Below are positions 1 through 9,439 of a stretch of 64,000 bases of DNA, piece after piece. Source of the DNA: Streptomyces radiopugnans (GTDB taxonomy: Bacteria > Actinomycetota > Actinomycetes > Streptomycetales > Streptomycetaceae); NCBI RefSeq assembly GCF_900110735.1, contig NZ_FOET01000002.1:435733-499732 (forward strand). Direction: 5' to 3'. Under the pieces are notes generated by a model that searched no databases, was not told where the DNA came from, and worked only from the letters and a program-made list of their open reading frames with translations. The number at the start of each line of letters is the position of its first letter. Position 1 is the first letter of the stretch. The translations under genes were made by a program, and so were the position numbers.

Positions 1-2
1 TG

Positions 3-344
3 CTGCTGCTGGGATCGTGCGCCCTCCTCCTCTACCTGCGCTGCCGCAGGCTCACACCGCTGGTCGCCGGGCACATCGTCTACGACCTGACGGCCTCCTT
101 CGCCCCTTCCCCCGAAGCGCTGAGCACCTGCGTCCTCGCCGTCCTGCTGGGCACCGGCGCCGGGTTCGCGGCATGGCTGCTGTGGTTCGCCCCTGCCGGC
201 CCTTCCGAGGGCGGAACGTCCGCCGCCGCCGGAGGGGACGCGGTCCGAATACCCGCCTCCTCGGGTTCCGGCCGCGGCGCCGAGGCCGCCGCGGAGGCCG
301 GACGCCCGGACGGCGCCGTTGCCACCGGCGGTCCGCGCACGTAA
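3..344 (+). CDS. C-terminal fragment of a membrane protein, possibly CPBP-family intramembrane protease
   Basis: The frame is open to the left edge, so only the last 113 codons of a longer gene are present. Two hydrophobic stretches are visible (fragment residues about 1-12 and 43-63). Between them lies [12 protein letters not shown], which resembles the last conserved HxxxD-type motif of CPBP/CAAX-type intramembrane metalloproteases. An Ala/Gly/Ser-rich hydrophilic tail of about 50 residues follows. The family call rests on this one motif; any polytopic membrane protein remains possible. It is separated from the downstream oxidase gene by 211 bases and need not be co-transcribed. Confidence 0.55.
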   Translation: MLLGSCALLLYLRCRRLTPLVAGHIVYDLTASFAPSPEALSTCVLAVLLGTGAGFAAWLLWFAPAGPSEGGTSAAAGGDAVRIPASSGSGRGAEAAAEAGRPDGAVATGGPRT

Positions 345-555
345 GACAGAAGACAACAAAAGGACCATTCTTCATACACGCCCACCGAAGGCTCAAAAGC
401 CGGTGGAGCCGGGCGGCGGTGTTATCCACGTCGGGGCGGCCCGTCGGATGAGACCGCCCGTGGAGAGGACGGGAACCGGGATCGCGGGTGCGCGCGCCGG
501 ACAGGCGGCGCGGCCGGGGCACCGGTCGGAGCTGGTGGGTCGAGAGGACACGGGC

Positions 556-2268
556 ATGGCAGTGCAGACGGACGAGCCGACGCCGGAGCAGGAGAAGAAG
601 AAAACCGTGGGGGCGGTGGTGGTCGAATGGATGACCACCACCGACCACAAGAAGATCGGCACCCTCTACCTCATCAGCTCCTTCGGCTTCTTCACGATCG
701 CCGGTGTGCTGGCTCTGCTGATCCGGGCCGAACTCGCCCGCCCGGGCACGCAGATCCTCTCCAACTACCAGTACAACCAGTCGTTCACGATGCACGGCGC
801 GATCATGTTGCTGCTGTTCGCCACCCCGCTGTTCGCCGGCTTCGCGAACTGGATCATGCCGCTGCAGATCGGCGCGCCCGACGTGGCCTTCCCGCGCCTG
901 AACATGCTTGCCTACTGGCTCTACCTCTTCGGCGGGCTGATCGCGGTCTCCTCCTACCTCACGCCCGACGGCGCGGCCGATTTCGGCTGGACCGCGTACA
1001 CGCCGCTGTCGGACGACACACGCACCCCCCAGGTCGGGGGTGACCTGTGGATCATGGGCTTCGGTCTGGGCGGTTTCGGCACGATCCTCGGCGCGGTCAA
1101 CTTCATCACCACGATCATCTGCATGCGCGCGCCCGGCATGACGATGTTCCGGATGCCGATCTTCACCTGGAACGTCCTGCTGACCAGTGTGCTGGTCCTG
1201 CTGGCCTTCCCGGTGCTGGCCGCCGCGCTCTTCGCCCTGGAGTCGGACCGGGTGTTCCAGTCGCACATCTTCGACCCGTCCAACGGCGGCGCGCTGCTGT
1301 GGCAGCACCTGTTCTGGTTCTTCGGCCACCCCGAGGTCTACATCATCGCGCTGCCGTTCTTCGGCATCATCACGGAGGTCGTCCCGGTCTTCAGCCGCAA
1401 GCCGATCTTCGGCTACATCGGCCTGATCGGTGCCACCCTGGCGATCACCGGCCTGTCGATCGCGGTCTGGGCGCACCACATGTTCGCCACCGGCGCGGTG
1501 CTGCTGCCGTTCTTCTCCTTCATGTCGTTCCTGATCGCGGTGCCCACCGGCGTGAAGTTCTTCAACTGGATCGGCACGATGTGGAAGGGCTCGCTGAGCT
1601 TCGAGACGCCGATGCTGTGGGCGCTCGGCTTCCTGGTCACCTTCCTCTTCGGCGGTCTGACCGGCGTCCTGCTGGCTTCCCCGCCGCTGGACTGGCACGT
1701 CACCGACAGCTACTTCGTGGTGGCGCACTTCCACTACGTGGTCTTCGGCACGGTCGTCTTCGCCATGTTCGCCGGCTTCCACTTCTGGTGGCCGAAGTTC
1801 ACCGGCAAGATGCTCGACGAGCGGCTCGGCAAGATCACCTTCTGGGTGCTGTTCATCGGCTTCCACACAACCTTCCTGGTCCAGCACTGGCTGGGCGCGG
1901 AGGGCATGCCGCGCCGGTACGCCGACTACCTGGCGGCCGACGGCTTCACCGCGCTGAACACGGTCTCCACCATCGGCTCGTTCCTGCTGGGCATGTCGTT
2001 CCTGGTGTTCTGGTACAACGTCTGGAAGACGGCGAAGTACGCGCCGAAGATCACGGTGAACGACCCGTGGGGCTACGGCCGCTCGCTGGAGTGGGCGACC
2101 TCCTGCCCGCCGCCGCGGCACAACTTCGTCACCCTGCCGAAAGTTCGCTCGGAATCCCCGGCGTTCGACCTGCACCACCCGGACGTCGCGGCCATCGACC
2201 AGGCCGAGAACGTCGGCCGCAGGGACATCGCCGACGTCACTCCGGAGCGGAGGGGCGACATGGGGTGA
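556..2268 (+). CDS. ctaD: cytochrome c oxidase subunit I (aa3-type), orphan copy
   Basis: This 570-residue protein is the catalytic subunit of the aa3-type terminal oxidase, reducing O2 at the heme a3-CuB centre in the cytoplasmic membrane. Haem/copper ligand motifs are all visible: FTMHGAIM for heme a, GHPEVYI with the CuB His and cross-linked Tyr, WAHHMF for CuB, and AHFHYV near heme a3/heme a. About twelve hydrophobic helices fit the family. The ATG at 556 was chosen because the MAVQTDEP... N-terminus fits actinobacterial CtaD; upstream in-frame codons are unlike the family. Subunits II (ctaC) and III (ctaE) are not adjacent, so this looks like a second, stand-alone copy like those in several streptomycetes. 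Confidence 0.96.
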   Translation: MAVQTDEPTPEQEKKKTVGAVVVEWMTTTDHKKIGTLYLISSFGFFTIAGVLALLIRAELARPGTQILSNYQYNQSFTMHGAIMLLLFATPLFAGFANWIMPLQIGAPDVAFPRLNMLAYWLYLFGGLIAVSSYLTPDGAADFGWTAYTPLSDDTRTPQVGGDLWIMGFGLGGFGTILGAVNFITTIICMRAPGMTMFRMPIFTWNVLLTSVLVLLAFPVLAAALFALESDRVFQSHIFDPSNGGALLWQHLFWFFGHPEVYIIALPFFGIITEVVPVFSRKPIFGYIGLIGATLAITGLSIAVWAHHMFATGAVLLPFFSFMSFLIAVPTGVKFFNWIGTMWKGSLSFETPMLWALGFLVTFLFGGLTGVLLASPPLDWHVTDSYFVVAHFHYVVFGTVVFAMFAGFHFWWPKFTGKMLDERLGKITFWVLFIGFHTTFLVQHWLGAEGMPRRYADYLAADGFTALNTVSTIGSFLLGMSFLVFWYNVWKTAKYAPKITVNDPWGYGRSLEWATSCPPPRHNFVTLPKVRSESPAFDLHHPDVAAIDQAENVGRRDIADVTPERRGDMG

Positions 2269-2299
2269 CCGCCGGGCCGGATCAAAAGATCCTCAAACG

Positions 2300-2324
2300 G
2301 TGTAATCCAGGCATCCCCGGGAAC
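2300..2324 (+). promoter_or_regulatory. candidate SigB-type promoter (variant) for the DUF2795 gene
   Basis: GTGT, a 15-base spacer, then GGGAAC. This matches the SigB-family consensus GNNT-N14-16-GGGTAC except for A instead of T in the -10 element. It lies 59 bases before the start codon. The ClpC-like gene at 10450 carries the same GTGT-N15-GGGAAC variant. Confidence 0.42.
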
Positions 2325-2382
2325 GCGATCCCCACATGGGCGCACGCCGCCGACCAGCGCTTCGACCTTTCGGGAGGACGAG

Positions 2383-2802
2383 ATGGCCACGCACGGGAAG
2401 AACAAGACCGGCGCCGCCCGGGACGACGAGCTCAAGCAGGAGATGGAGGGCGAGCTCCGCGCGGGCCGGTCCCTCCGCATGGAGGAGGACCACGAACTCC
2501 AGCCCTCGGGCGAGGACCAGCCCGACGTGGACCGCGCGCCGAACACCGTGCTCACCGGCGGCACCCCTCCGGGGATGGACCAGAACGACGTCGAGGTGCG
2601 CAGCGAGCTGGCCCGGCACCTGGGACTCGGCCTCTACCCGGCCGACCGCGACGCGGTGCTCGACAAGCTGCGCGAGAACAACGCCCCCGACCGCCTGCTG
2701 GGCCTGGCCGGGAGGCTGCCGGCCGGACAGGAGTTCCGGAACGTCCAGGACATCGCCCGGGCGCTCGGCCTGGGCGTCGAGGACACCAGCCACCGCACCT
2801 GA
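2383..2802 (+). CDS. DUF2795 domain protein
   Basis: A 139-residue soluble protein with no signal or membrane segment. The first 60 residues are charged and probably flexible. Residues about 65-130 form the DUF2795 unit, recognisable by YPADRDAVLDKL, then PDRLLGLAGRLPAG and a NVQDIARALG end. The domain's biochemical function is not established. The start is supported by GGGAGGA seven bases upstream. A stress-type promoter candidate precedes it, and a second, shorter DUF2795 protein (54739-54936) in the same window also has one, suggesting a stress role by inference only. A strong terminator follows. Confidence 0.85.
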   Translation: MATHGKNKTGAARDDELKQEMEGELRAGRSLRMEEDHELQPSGEDQPDVDRAPNTVLTGGTPPGMDQNDVEVRSELARHLGLGLYPADRDAVLDKLRENNAPDRLLGLAGRLPAGQEFRNVQDIARALGLGVEDTSHRT

Positions 2803-2862
2803 CGGCGACGGCCCGGGGGCGACTCCGGCCCGGGGCGGGAGGACGCCGCGTTCACCCGGAGA

Positions 2863-2902
2863 CCGCATCCGCCCGGAGCCCGAGGGCTCCGGGCGGATGC
2901 GG
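2863..2902 (+). terminator. intrinsic terminator after DUF2795 gene
   Basis: Perfect 18-bp inverted repeat with a 4-base loop (CGAG), 60 bases past the stop codon. No long T run follows, as is common for Streptomyces terminators. Confidence 0.8.
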
Positions 2903-3037
2903 CGTCTTCCGGGAGGGGTGACGGCGCACCGCGGCCGTTGCCGGCGATGCCGGCGGTGGCGGTGGCAGTGGCAGTGGCGAACAGAGCCGGGCGACCGGTG
3001 ACACCGAGACACGGAGAGACGGAGGAGAAGGGCGGAC

Positions 3038-3922
3038 ATGAGCGACCAGGAGCAGCAGGACCCCACCCGGCAGCACCCGCAGCCGGAGTTCCCCCAGCAG
3101 GACCAGCCGCACCCCGGCCTGACCGGGCGGATGGAGCCCGAGCCCGACCACGGCGAGTCGTCCTACCGGGGCAGCGGCCGTCTGACGGACCGGAAGACGA
3201 TCATCACCGGCGGCGACTCGGGCATCGGCCGCGCCGTGGCCCTCGCCTTCGCGCGGGAGGGCGCGGACGTGCTGTTCACCTACCTCGCCGAGGAGGAGAA
3301 GGACGCCCGGGAGACGGCTCGGCTGGTCGAGGAGGCCGGCCGGAAGGCCGTGCCCCTGCTGTGCGACATCCGCGAGGAGTCCGAGTGCCGCCGGCTGGTG
3401 GACCGGGCGGTGGCGGAGTTCGGACGCATCGACGTCCTGGTGAACAACGCGGCCTTCCAGATGGCGCAGTCCGAGGGCATCGAGGGCATCAGCACCGAGC
3501 AGTTCGACCGGACGATGCGCACCAACCTCTACGGCATGTTCTGGCTGTCCAAGCTGTCGCTGCCCCACATCCCGGCGGGCGGCAGCATCATCAACACCAC
3601 CTCGGTGCAGGGCTACAAGCCCAGCCCCCACCTGCTCGACTACGCCACGACCAAGGGCGCCATCGTCGCCTTCACCCAGGGGCTCGCCCAGAACCTGGCC
3701 GAGCGGGGCATCCGGGTCAACGCCGTCGCGCCGGGGCCGGTGTGGACTCCGCTGATCCCCTCGACGCTGCCCGACACCTCGGAGTTCGGCAAGCAGTCCC
3801 CGCTGGGCCGGCCCGCCCAGCCCGCCGAGATGGCCCCGGCCTATGTCTTCCTGGCGTCCCAGGAGGCGAGTTACATCACCGCCGAGATCGTCAACGCCAC
3901 CGGCGGGACCCCGCTGCCCTGA
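3038..3922 (+). CDS. SDR family oxidoreductase (general-stress GSP39/YghA-like)
   Basis: A 294-residue short-chain dehydrogenase. A hydrophilic Gln/Pro-rich N-terminal extension of about 45 residues precedes the Rossmann fold. Nucleotide-binding GGDSGIGRAVA lies near residue 58, the NNAAF motif near 138, and the catalytic Ser-Tyr-Lys in NTTSVQGY...LLDYATTKGA. This extended, Gln-rich class is related to Bacillus general stress protein 39 (YdaD) and E. coli YghA, whose substrates are poorly defined. Its position between DUF2795 and SRPBCC genes with stress-type promoters supports a stress role, but I found no SigB-like string directly upstream of this gene. Confidence 0.93.
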   Translation: MSDQEQQDPTRQHPQPEFPQQDQPHPGLTGRMEPEPDHGESSYRGSGRLTDRKTIITGGDSGIGRAVALAFAREGADVLFTYLAEEEKDARETARLVEEAGRKAVPLLCDIREESECRRLVDRAVAEFGRIDVLVNNAAFQMAQSEGIEGISTEQFDRTMRTNLYGMFWLSKLSLPHIPAGGSIINTTSVQGYKPSPHLLDYATTKGAIVAFTQGLAQNLAERGIRVNAVAPGPVWTPLIPSTLPDTSEFGKQSPLGRPAQPAEMAPAYVFLASQEASYITAEIVNATGGTPLP

Positions 3923-3973
3923 CGTTCCGTCGGCAGGGCCCACGGACCTGACGGGTATTCGTCAAGTGCACCC

Positions 3974-3998
3974 GCATGGCCGTATTCCTTCCGGGTAG
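3974..3998 (+). promoter_or_regulatory. candidate SigB-type promoter (variant) for the SRPBCC gene
   Basis: GCAT, 15-base spacer, GGGTAG; only the last -10 base departs from GGGTAY. It lies 62 bases before the start codon at 4060 and would give a leader of about 50 bases. Confidence 0.42.
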
Positions 3999-4059
3999 GC
4001 GTGAGACAACGACACAAAGCGTCACATACCAGTCATCACAGCGAGAGAAGGGATGCTGG

Positions 4060-4509
4060 ATGTCTCACGTCGAGGAGTCGATCGAGGTCCGCGTACCGGT
4101 GCGCACCGCGTACAACCAGTGGACCCAGTTCGAGAGCTTCCCCGAGTTCATGGAGGGCGTCGAACGGGTCGAGCAGAAGAACGGCACGCTGACCCACTGG
4201 GTGACGAAGGTCGCCGGCGCCGAGCGGGAGTTCGACGCCCGTATCACCGAGCAGATCCCGGACGAGCGGGTGGCGTGGACGACGGTCGACGGCGAGGCCA
4301 AGCAGGCCGGTGTGGTCACCTTCCACCGGCTGGACGACAGCACGACCAAGGTGATGCTCCAGATGGACCACGACCCCGAGGGCGCGACGGACACCGTCGG
4401 CGACAAGCTCGGTGTGGTCCGCCACCGCGTCAAGGGCGACCTGAAGCGGTTCAAGGAGTTCATCGAGAAGCGTGGCGCGGAGACGGGCGCCTGGCGCGGC
4501 CAGGTCTGA
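4060..4509 (+). CDS. SRPBCC (START/Bet v1-like) family protein
   Basis: A 149-residue protein with the SRPBCC helix-grip fold signature of polyketide cyclase/dehydrase-like proteins: SIEVRVPVRTAYNQWTQFE at the N-terminus, FPEFMEGVERVE, then alternating strands and a long C-terminal helix (VVRHRVKGDLKRFKEFIEKR). Such proteins bind hydrophobic ligands in a central cavity; no catalytic residue can be assigned. The ATG at 4060 is chosen over the longer frame because GAGAGAAGGG precedes it and because the family starts here. A variant stress promoter lies upstream and a strong terminator follows. Confidence 0.92.
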   Translation: MSHVEESIEVRVPVRTAYNQWTQFESFPEFMEGVERVEQKNGTLTHWVTKVAGAEREFDARITEQIPDERVAWTTVDGEAKQAGVVTFHRLDDSTTKVMLQMDHDPEGATDTVGDKLGVVRHRVKGDLKRFKEFIEKRGAETGAWRGQV

Positions 4510-4557
4510 TCCGGTCCTCCGGACCGCGAGAGGGCTCCTCACCCCCCTGTCATGTGG

Positions 4558-4602
4558 CCGCGGCCCGTGACCACCTCCCAGGTGGTCACGGGCCGCGGTT
4601 TT
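4558..4602 (+). terminator. strong intrinsic terminator after SRPBCC gene
   Basis: Perfect 19-bp inverted repeat with a 3-base loop followed by TTTT, a classic Rho-independent structure. Confidence 0.9.
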
Positions 4603-4701
4603 CCCGTGCGCGGGGGCGTCACGCGTCCCGTCCGTCCCGGCGGGGACGGAAAGAGGAGAGGAAGGGAGAAGAGGGGGGACGGGGGACGAGAGGGAAAGGA
4701 G

Positions 4702-4733
4702 AAGGGGGCGTACGGCATGCCGTACGCCCCCTT
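4702..4733 (-). terminator. palindromic terminator after the large P-type ATPase gene
   Basis: Perfect 32-bp palindrome just past the minus-strand ATPase stop. Read on the minus strand it ends in CCCCCTTCTCCTTT, and it can form a 14-15 bp stem. Confidence 0.72.
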
Positions 4734-4744
4734 GGCACTCGGGC

Positions 4745-7700
4745 TCACTCCCCCGGCCGCTCCGGGGGCTCCGCGTCCCCGGCCGGCTCCGGCGGGGACC
4801 AGTCCGCCGGATCGGGCGCCAGCCTGCGCACCACCGGGGCCGCCGCGGCCCCCAGCAGCGTCGCCGTGGTGATCGAGCCGAGGGTGATGCCCCAGGCGAC
4901 GGGGCCGAGCGGGGTGCAGCCGAAGAACTGGCTGACCCCCGGCGTCTGGATGACCCCCACCAGGGCCGCCGCCGAACCGATCCCGGCCGTCAGCACGTTG
5001 CGGTCCAGCCCGCCGGTGAGCAGCGTCTGCGCGAGCTGGGTGCCCACCACCGAGGCCAGGGCCACCGTCCCGGCGCGCCGGCCCCGCCCGGTGAGCCTGG
5101 CCGCGCCCCAGGCCAGCCCGGCGCCGAGCGTGGTGGTGGCGCCGCGCAGCAGCACCTCCTGGCTCAGGCCGGCCCCCAGGGAGCGGTCCGGGCCCTCGCT
5201 CAGCAGTCGCTCACCGGCCTCCGTCGCCGGTTCGCGCACCGCGATGGCCAGCGCCGGGGCGAGGTCGGTGAGGAGGTTGACGAGCATGATCTGGCGGGCG
5301 TTCAGGGGGGAGCTGCCGGTCAGGGCGGCGGCCAGCACGCTGAAGGCGACCTCGCCGAGGTTCCCTCCGACGAGAATGGCCAGCGCGTCGCGCACCGAGC
5401 CCCACATCGCGCGCCCCTCCAGCAGCGCGGCGATGATCGTCTCCAGCCGGTCGTCGCCGACGACCAGGTCGGCGGCCGCGGTCGCGGCGGGCGTGCCGCG
5501 CCGCCCGAGCGCGATGCCCACGTCCGCCAGCCGGATGGCCGGGGCGTCGTTGGCGCCGTCCCCGGTCATCGCCACCACGCGGCCGATGCGCTGGTACGCC
5601 TGGACGATACGGACCTTGTGGTGAGGGCTGCACCGGGCGATGACGTCCAGTGTGGGCAGCAGTTCGTCGAGCTCCTCGTCGCTCAGCTCGTCGATCTCGG
5701 CGCCCGTGCACACCTTCTGGTCGGGGTCCTCGCTGACGGTGGCGGCGATGGCGTCCGCGGTGGCGGGGTGGTCGCCGGTGAGCATCACCGTCTGCACGCC
5801 GGCCGCCCGCAGCCGCGCGGTGGCCGGCGCGGCCGAGGAGCGCACCGGGTCGGCGAGGGCGACGAAGCCGAGGAACGTCAGGTGGGCGACGGCCTCGTCG
5901 GTGAGGTCCTCCCCCTCGCGCAGCGGGCGCTCCGCCACGGCCAGCACCCGCCGCCCGGCGCCGGCGAGTTCCTCGGCCGCGCCGGTCAGGCGCTCGCGGG
6001 CCGCCGCGTCGAGTTCCTGCTCCTTTCCGCCGTCCTTGCCGCCGCCCTCCCGCAGCCGGGTGCAGCGCTCCAGCACGTTCTCGGGCGCGCCCTTGACGCT
6101 GAGCAGCGTTCCGCGCGAGGTGCGGCCCACGGTGGCGTGGTAGGCGCGGGACGGCTCGAACGGCAGGGCGTCGGTGCGCCGCCACTGCGAGGCCCCCTGG
6201 CGTACGGCCACCTTCGCGCGCCGGGCCCCGGCCACCACCGCGCGGTCGGTCTGGTGCTCCATGGGTTCGGAGGTGCGGGCCGGCGGGGTGGCGCGCAGCG
6301 CGGCGCCCAGGATCTGCTTGCAGGCGGTGTCGAGCCGGTCGGCGGGCAGTTCGCGCCGGCCGTCGCTGACGGCGGCGAGCTGCAGGTCGCCCTCGGTGAG
6401 GGTGCCGGTCTTGTCGAAGCAGAGCACGTCGGCGCGGCCGAGCGCCTCGATGGTGCGGGGGTTGCGCACCAGCGCGCCGTGGTCGGCCAGGCGGCGGGCG
6501 GCGGCGAGCTGGGCCGCGTTGACCAGCAGCGGCAGCCCCTCGGGCACGGAGGCGACGGCCAGGTTCACCGCGGAGGCGAGCGTGTTCGCCAGGGGGCGGC
6601 CGTGCAGCAGCCCGGACCCGGCGACCGCGGCGGCCGAGCCGAGCGCCAGCGGCAGGCTGGTCTTCGTCAGGGCGTGCAGCCGCGACTCCACCCCGGTGTC
6701 GGGGGCCTTCTGACGGGCGGTCGCCAGGCTGCGCCCGACCTCGGTGGCCGATCCGGTGGCCACCACGACGGCCACCGCGGTGCCCGCCGAGACGGTGGTG
6801 CCCTCGTAGAGCATCGAGCGGCGGTCGGCGATCTGCGCGGCGACCACCGGTGCCGGGTCCTTGGCCACCGGCAGGGACTCACCCGTCAGCGAGGACTCGT
6901 CGACCTCCAGCCCCTCCCCCCGCAGCAGCCGGCAGTCGGCGGGCACGACCTCCTGGGAACGCAGCACCACCACGTCCCCGGCCACCAGGTCCCCCGCGGC
7001 CACCAGGCGTTCGACCCCGCCGCGCCGCACCCGCGCGCCGATCGCCGAGCGGGCGAACAGTTCCTCCAGCGCCTTGTCGGTCCTGACCCGCTGGACGGCG
7101 CCCACCAGGGCGGACGCGCCGGTGATACCGGCCACCAGCGCCGCGTCGGTCCGCGAGCCCACGGCCGCCGACAGGGCGGCGCCCGCCGCGAGCACCGGGG
7201 TGAGGGGGTTGGCCAGCTCCTCGATGAACGCGGTCGGCAGGCCGATGCGGGCCGGCTGCTCGGAGGTGGTGTCCCGGCCCGCCCGGCGCTCGGCCTCCTC
7301 CCTGCTCAGTCCCTCGTCGGCGCTGCCCAGCCGCTCCAGTACGCGGGCGGCGGGCATCAGATGCCAGGGCGTGGTCTCCACCGGCGGGGTGACCGGGCGG
7401 GACAGCAGCTGCCGGGCCCGCCAGGTGCCCAGGCAGAACGCGGCGGTACCGGCGGCGGTTCCCGCCGCCGCGCCGCGGGCCGTCGCCCGGTTGGCGGGCC
7501 CCTGGAGGGCGGCGACGGCGCCGACGCCGCTGCCGCCCGCGGCCAGGAACCGGCTCTCCCGGTCGACCTGGGCGGCCACCCCGACCGCCTCCACGATCAG
7601 GCCGGCCGCTTCCAGGTCGGTGCCGATCAGGATGTGCGCGCCCCAGGCCGGCGGATCGCCGTCGCGGTGGACGCCGATTCCGCAGTCCGAGGCGGCCAGC

Positions 7701-9271
7701 GCCCGCCGGTCGCCCGACAGCAGCAGCACCACCGCGCCGTCCGCCTGCAGCCCGCGCAGCGAGGCGGTGAGGCGGTCCCCTCCGGGGACGACGGCGTCGG
7801 CGAAGCCGAAGGCCGGCTCAGGGCGGGCACTGGCCAGGACCACGCGGACCCCGGCGCGGCGGGCCGCGGCCGCCACGGCGTCCGCGCCCGGAGCCTTCTG
7901 CCGGGCCAGGCCCGCGACGGCCATCAGCCGCCTGCCCCGGGCCAGGCCCAGGACGCTCTCGCTGCCCTGTCTGCGCAGCCGGGCCGCCGCCCGCGCTCCC
8001 CTGCGCCCGGTCAGCTCCAGCTCCTCCAGCGGCCCCAGGACCCAGCCGTCCTCGTCGCGGTGGGTCCCGCCGACCCTCTCGGGGACGAAGAGCGCGAAGA
8101 GCCGCTCGGCGGCCTCCTGGGGATCGGCCCCCTCCAGCGGCACCAGGTCGGCCAGTTCGTGGTGGCTGCCGCTGAGCGCCTCCTCGTCCAGCACGACGGT
8201 GTCCGTCTGGCCCAGCCTCCGCAGCACGCTCCGGTCCATGACGGTCGTACCCCGCAGGGCCAGGGCGCGGCCGAGCGTGGTGGCGAAGCCCTCCCGGCCC
8301 GCGTCCGGGGCCTTGGGCACGCCGGAGAGCGCCACCGCCAGCCCGCGCCGCGGTCCGGTGAACGGCGCGGCCGCCGCCCCGGCCGCGGCCGTCAGCGCCA
8401 TCGAGCGCTCGACGTAGCGGTCGACGGCGTCGGGGGGCGGAGGTACGGGCCGCTCCACCGCGACCGGGCCGGCCGCCGCGTCCCCGGGGCTGCCCACCAG
8501 CCTCGCCTCGGCCTCCTCCCACGCCCTGCGGTAGGCCCCGGCCTCCCGCCACTGCGCCATGCGCTCCACGACGTCGAGCACGAGGCCGCCGCCGCGCGTT
8601 GCCACGCCCTGGGTCAGGGCCGTGAGGACCGGCAGCAGGGAGTCGGCCTGCTGCGGGTCGTGCAGGCCCTGGGCGACAAGCCGCCGCAGCCGCGGGTGGC
8701 GGGCGACGGCTCCGGTGAGGGAGGCCACCTCGGGCGGCAGCGGCGTCCAGGGGGCCACCCGGTTGAGCGTGGACAGTCCCAGCCCCACCACGTCGGCGGC
8801 CAGGGCGGTGACGGACTGGCCGGTCCGCGGCCCCTCGCAGGGGTGGTGCGGCTCATGGCACCACTCCTCGTGCTCCTCGTCCGCGCAGGGGACGTGCCCC
8901 TCGGCGCGCTCCACCAGCGCCACCAGTTCGCGTTCGGGCGGCGGCGGGGACTCCAGCGCCACCACCACCCGCCCCGACGGCGCGTTCACCCGCGCCCACA
9001 GCACCCCGGGGTGCCGCTCCAGGAGGCGTTCCACACGCCGGGCGGTCCGTTCGCCCTCGGGGGTGTTGATCCCGTGGACGGTGATGTAGCAGCGTCCCGG
9101 CCGGGACCACACGGCCCGCCGCGACACTCCCACAAGCTGTCCGGCCAGCCGGCCGGCGGTGCCGACCGCCTCGCGCGCCCCGGCCGTCACCCCCTCCGGC
9201 ACCAGACCGACCAGCGGCGGCACCGGCAGACGAAGACCCGACACACCCGGCAGACCCGACAGCAACGACAT
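4745..9271 (-). CDS. giant P-type cation ATPase (CtpI/CtpH-like) with fused degenerate ATPase half
   Basis: A 1508-residue P-type ATPase. The functional part is C-terminal: TGES 796-799, PEGLP near 910, phosphorylation motif DKTGT 953-957, KGAPE near 1060 and TGDGAND 1236-1242, with flanking membrane helices. N-terminally, residues about 60-125 resemble a ferredoxin-like HMA domain lacking CxxC, followed by a Cys/His-rich patch (C129, H134, C138, H139, H142, H143, C145). Residues about 310-570 look like a decayed ATPase core: VVLDEEALSG near 359 aligns with LCFDKTGTL, and LLSGDRRALAASDCGIGV near 517 with the TGDGANDAP region. Length and layout match mycobacterial CtpH/CtpI-like pumps (about 1500-1630 aa), whose ion is not securely known. 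Start ATG at 9271 follows GGAAGG. Confidence 0.93.
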   Translation of the reverse strand: MSLLSGLPGVSGLRLPVPPLVGLVPEGVTAGAREAVGTAGRLAGQLVGVSRRAVWSRPGRCYITVHGINTPEGERTARRVERLLERHPGVLWARVNAPSGRVVVALESPPPPERELVALVERAEGHVPCADEEHEEWCHEPHHPCEGPRTGQSVTALAADVVGLGLSTLNRVAPWTPLPPEVASLTGAVARHPRLRRLVAQGLHDPQQADSLLPVLTALTQGVATRGGGLVLDVVERMAQWREAGAYRRAWEEAEARLVGSPGDAAAGPVAVERPVPPPPDAVDRYVERSMALTAAAGAAAAPFTGPRRGLAVALSGVPKAPDAGREGFATTLGRALALRGTTVMDRSVLRRLGQTDTVVLDEEALSGSHHELADLVPLEGADPQEAAERLFALFVPERVGGTHRDEDGWVLGPLEELELTGRRGARAAARLRRQGSESVLGLARGRRLMAVAGLARQKAPGADAVAAAARRAGVRVVLASARPEPAFGFADAVVPGGDRLTASLRGLQADGAVVLLLSGDRRALAASDCGIGVHRDGDPPAWGAHILIGTDLEAAGLIVEAVGVAAQVDRESRFLAAGGSGVGAVAALQGPANRATARGAAAGTAAGTAAFCLGTWRARQLLSRPVTPPVETTPWHLMPAARVLERLGSADEGLSREEAERRAGRDTTSEQPARIGLPTAFIEELANPLTPVLAAGAALSAAVGSRTDAALVAGITGASALVGAVQRVRTDKALEELFARSAIGARVRRGGVERLVAAGDLVAGDVVVLRSQEVVPADCRLLRGEGLEVDESSLTGESLPVAKDPAPVVAAQIADRRSMLYEGTTVSAGTAVAVVVATGSATEVGRSLATARQKAPDTGVESRLHALTKTSLPLALGSAAAVAGSGLLHGRPLANTLASAVNLAVASVPEGLPLLVNAAQLAAARRLADHGALVRNPRTIEALGRADVLCFDKTGTLTEGDLQLAAVSDGRRELPADRLDTACKQILGAALRATPPARTSEPMEHQTDRAVVAGARRAKVAVRQGASQWRRTDALPFEPSRAYHATVGRTSRGTLLSVKGAPENVLERCTRLREGGGKDGGKEQELDAAARERLTGAAEELAGAGRRVLAVAERPLREGEDLTDEAVAHLTFLGFVALADPVRSSAAPATARLRAAGVQTVMLTGDHPATADAIAATVSEDPDQKVCTGAEIDELSDEELDELLPTLDVIARCSPHHKVRIVQAYQRIGRVVAMTGDGANDAPAIRLADVGIALGRRGTPAATAAADLVVGDDRLETIIAALLEGRAMWGSVRDALAILVGGNLGEVAFSVLAAALTGSSPLNARQIMLVNLLTDLAPALAIAVREPATEAGERLLSEGPDRSLGAGLSQEVLLRGATTTLGAGLAWGAARLTGRGRRAGTVALASVVGTQLAQTLLTGGLDRNVLTAGIGSAAALVGVIQTPGVSQFFGCTPLGPVAWGITLGSITTATLLGAAAAPVVRRLAPDPADWSPPEPAGDAEPPERPGE

Positions 9272-9439
9272 CGACCGTGCCCTTCCGACCGCGGTTTGGC
9301 AGACACCCGGCACCACCGGCGGGAGCCGGGTGCGGCCGGACGGCTGGACCCGGGCTCGCGCCGCGGGGGGTTACAGGCTCCGGATAACCCCTTCCGCCCT
9401 GCTCACACCTGCCGGTTCCGGGGCGGCCGCCGCGGCCGG

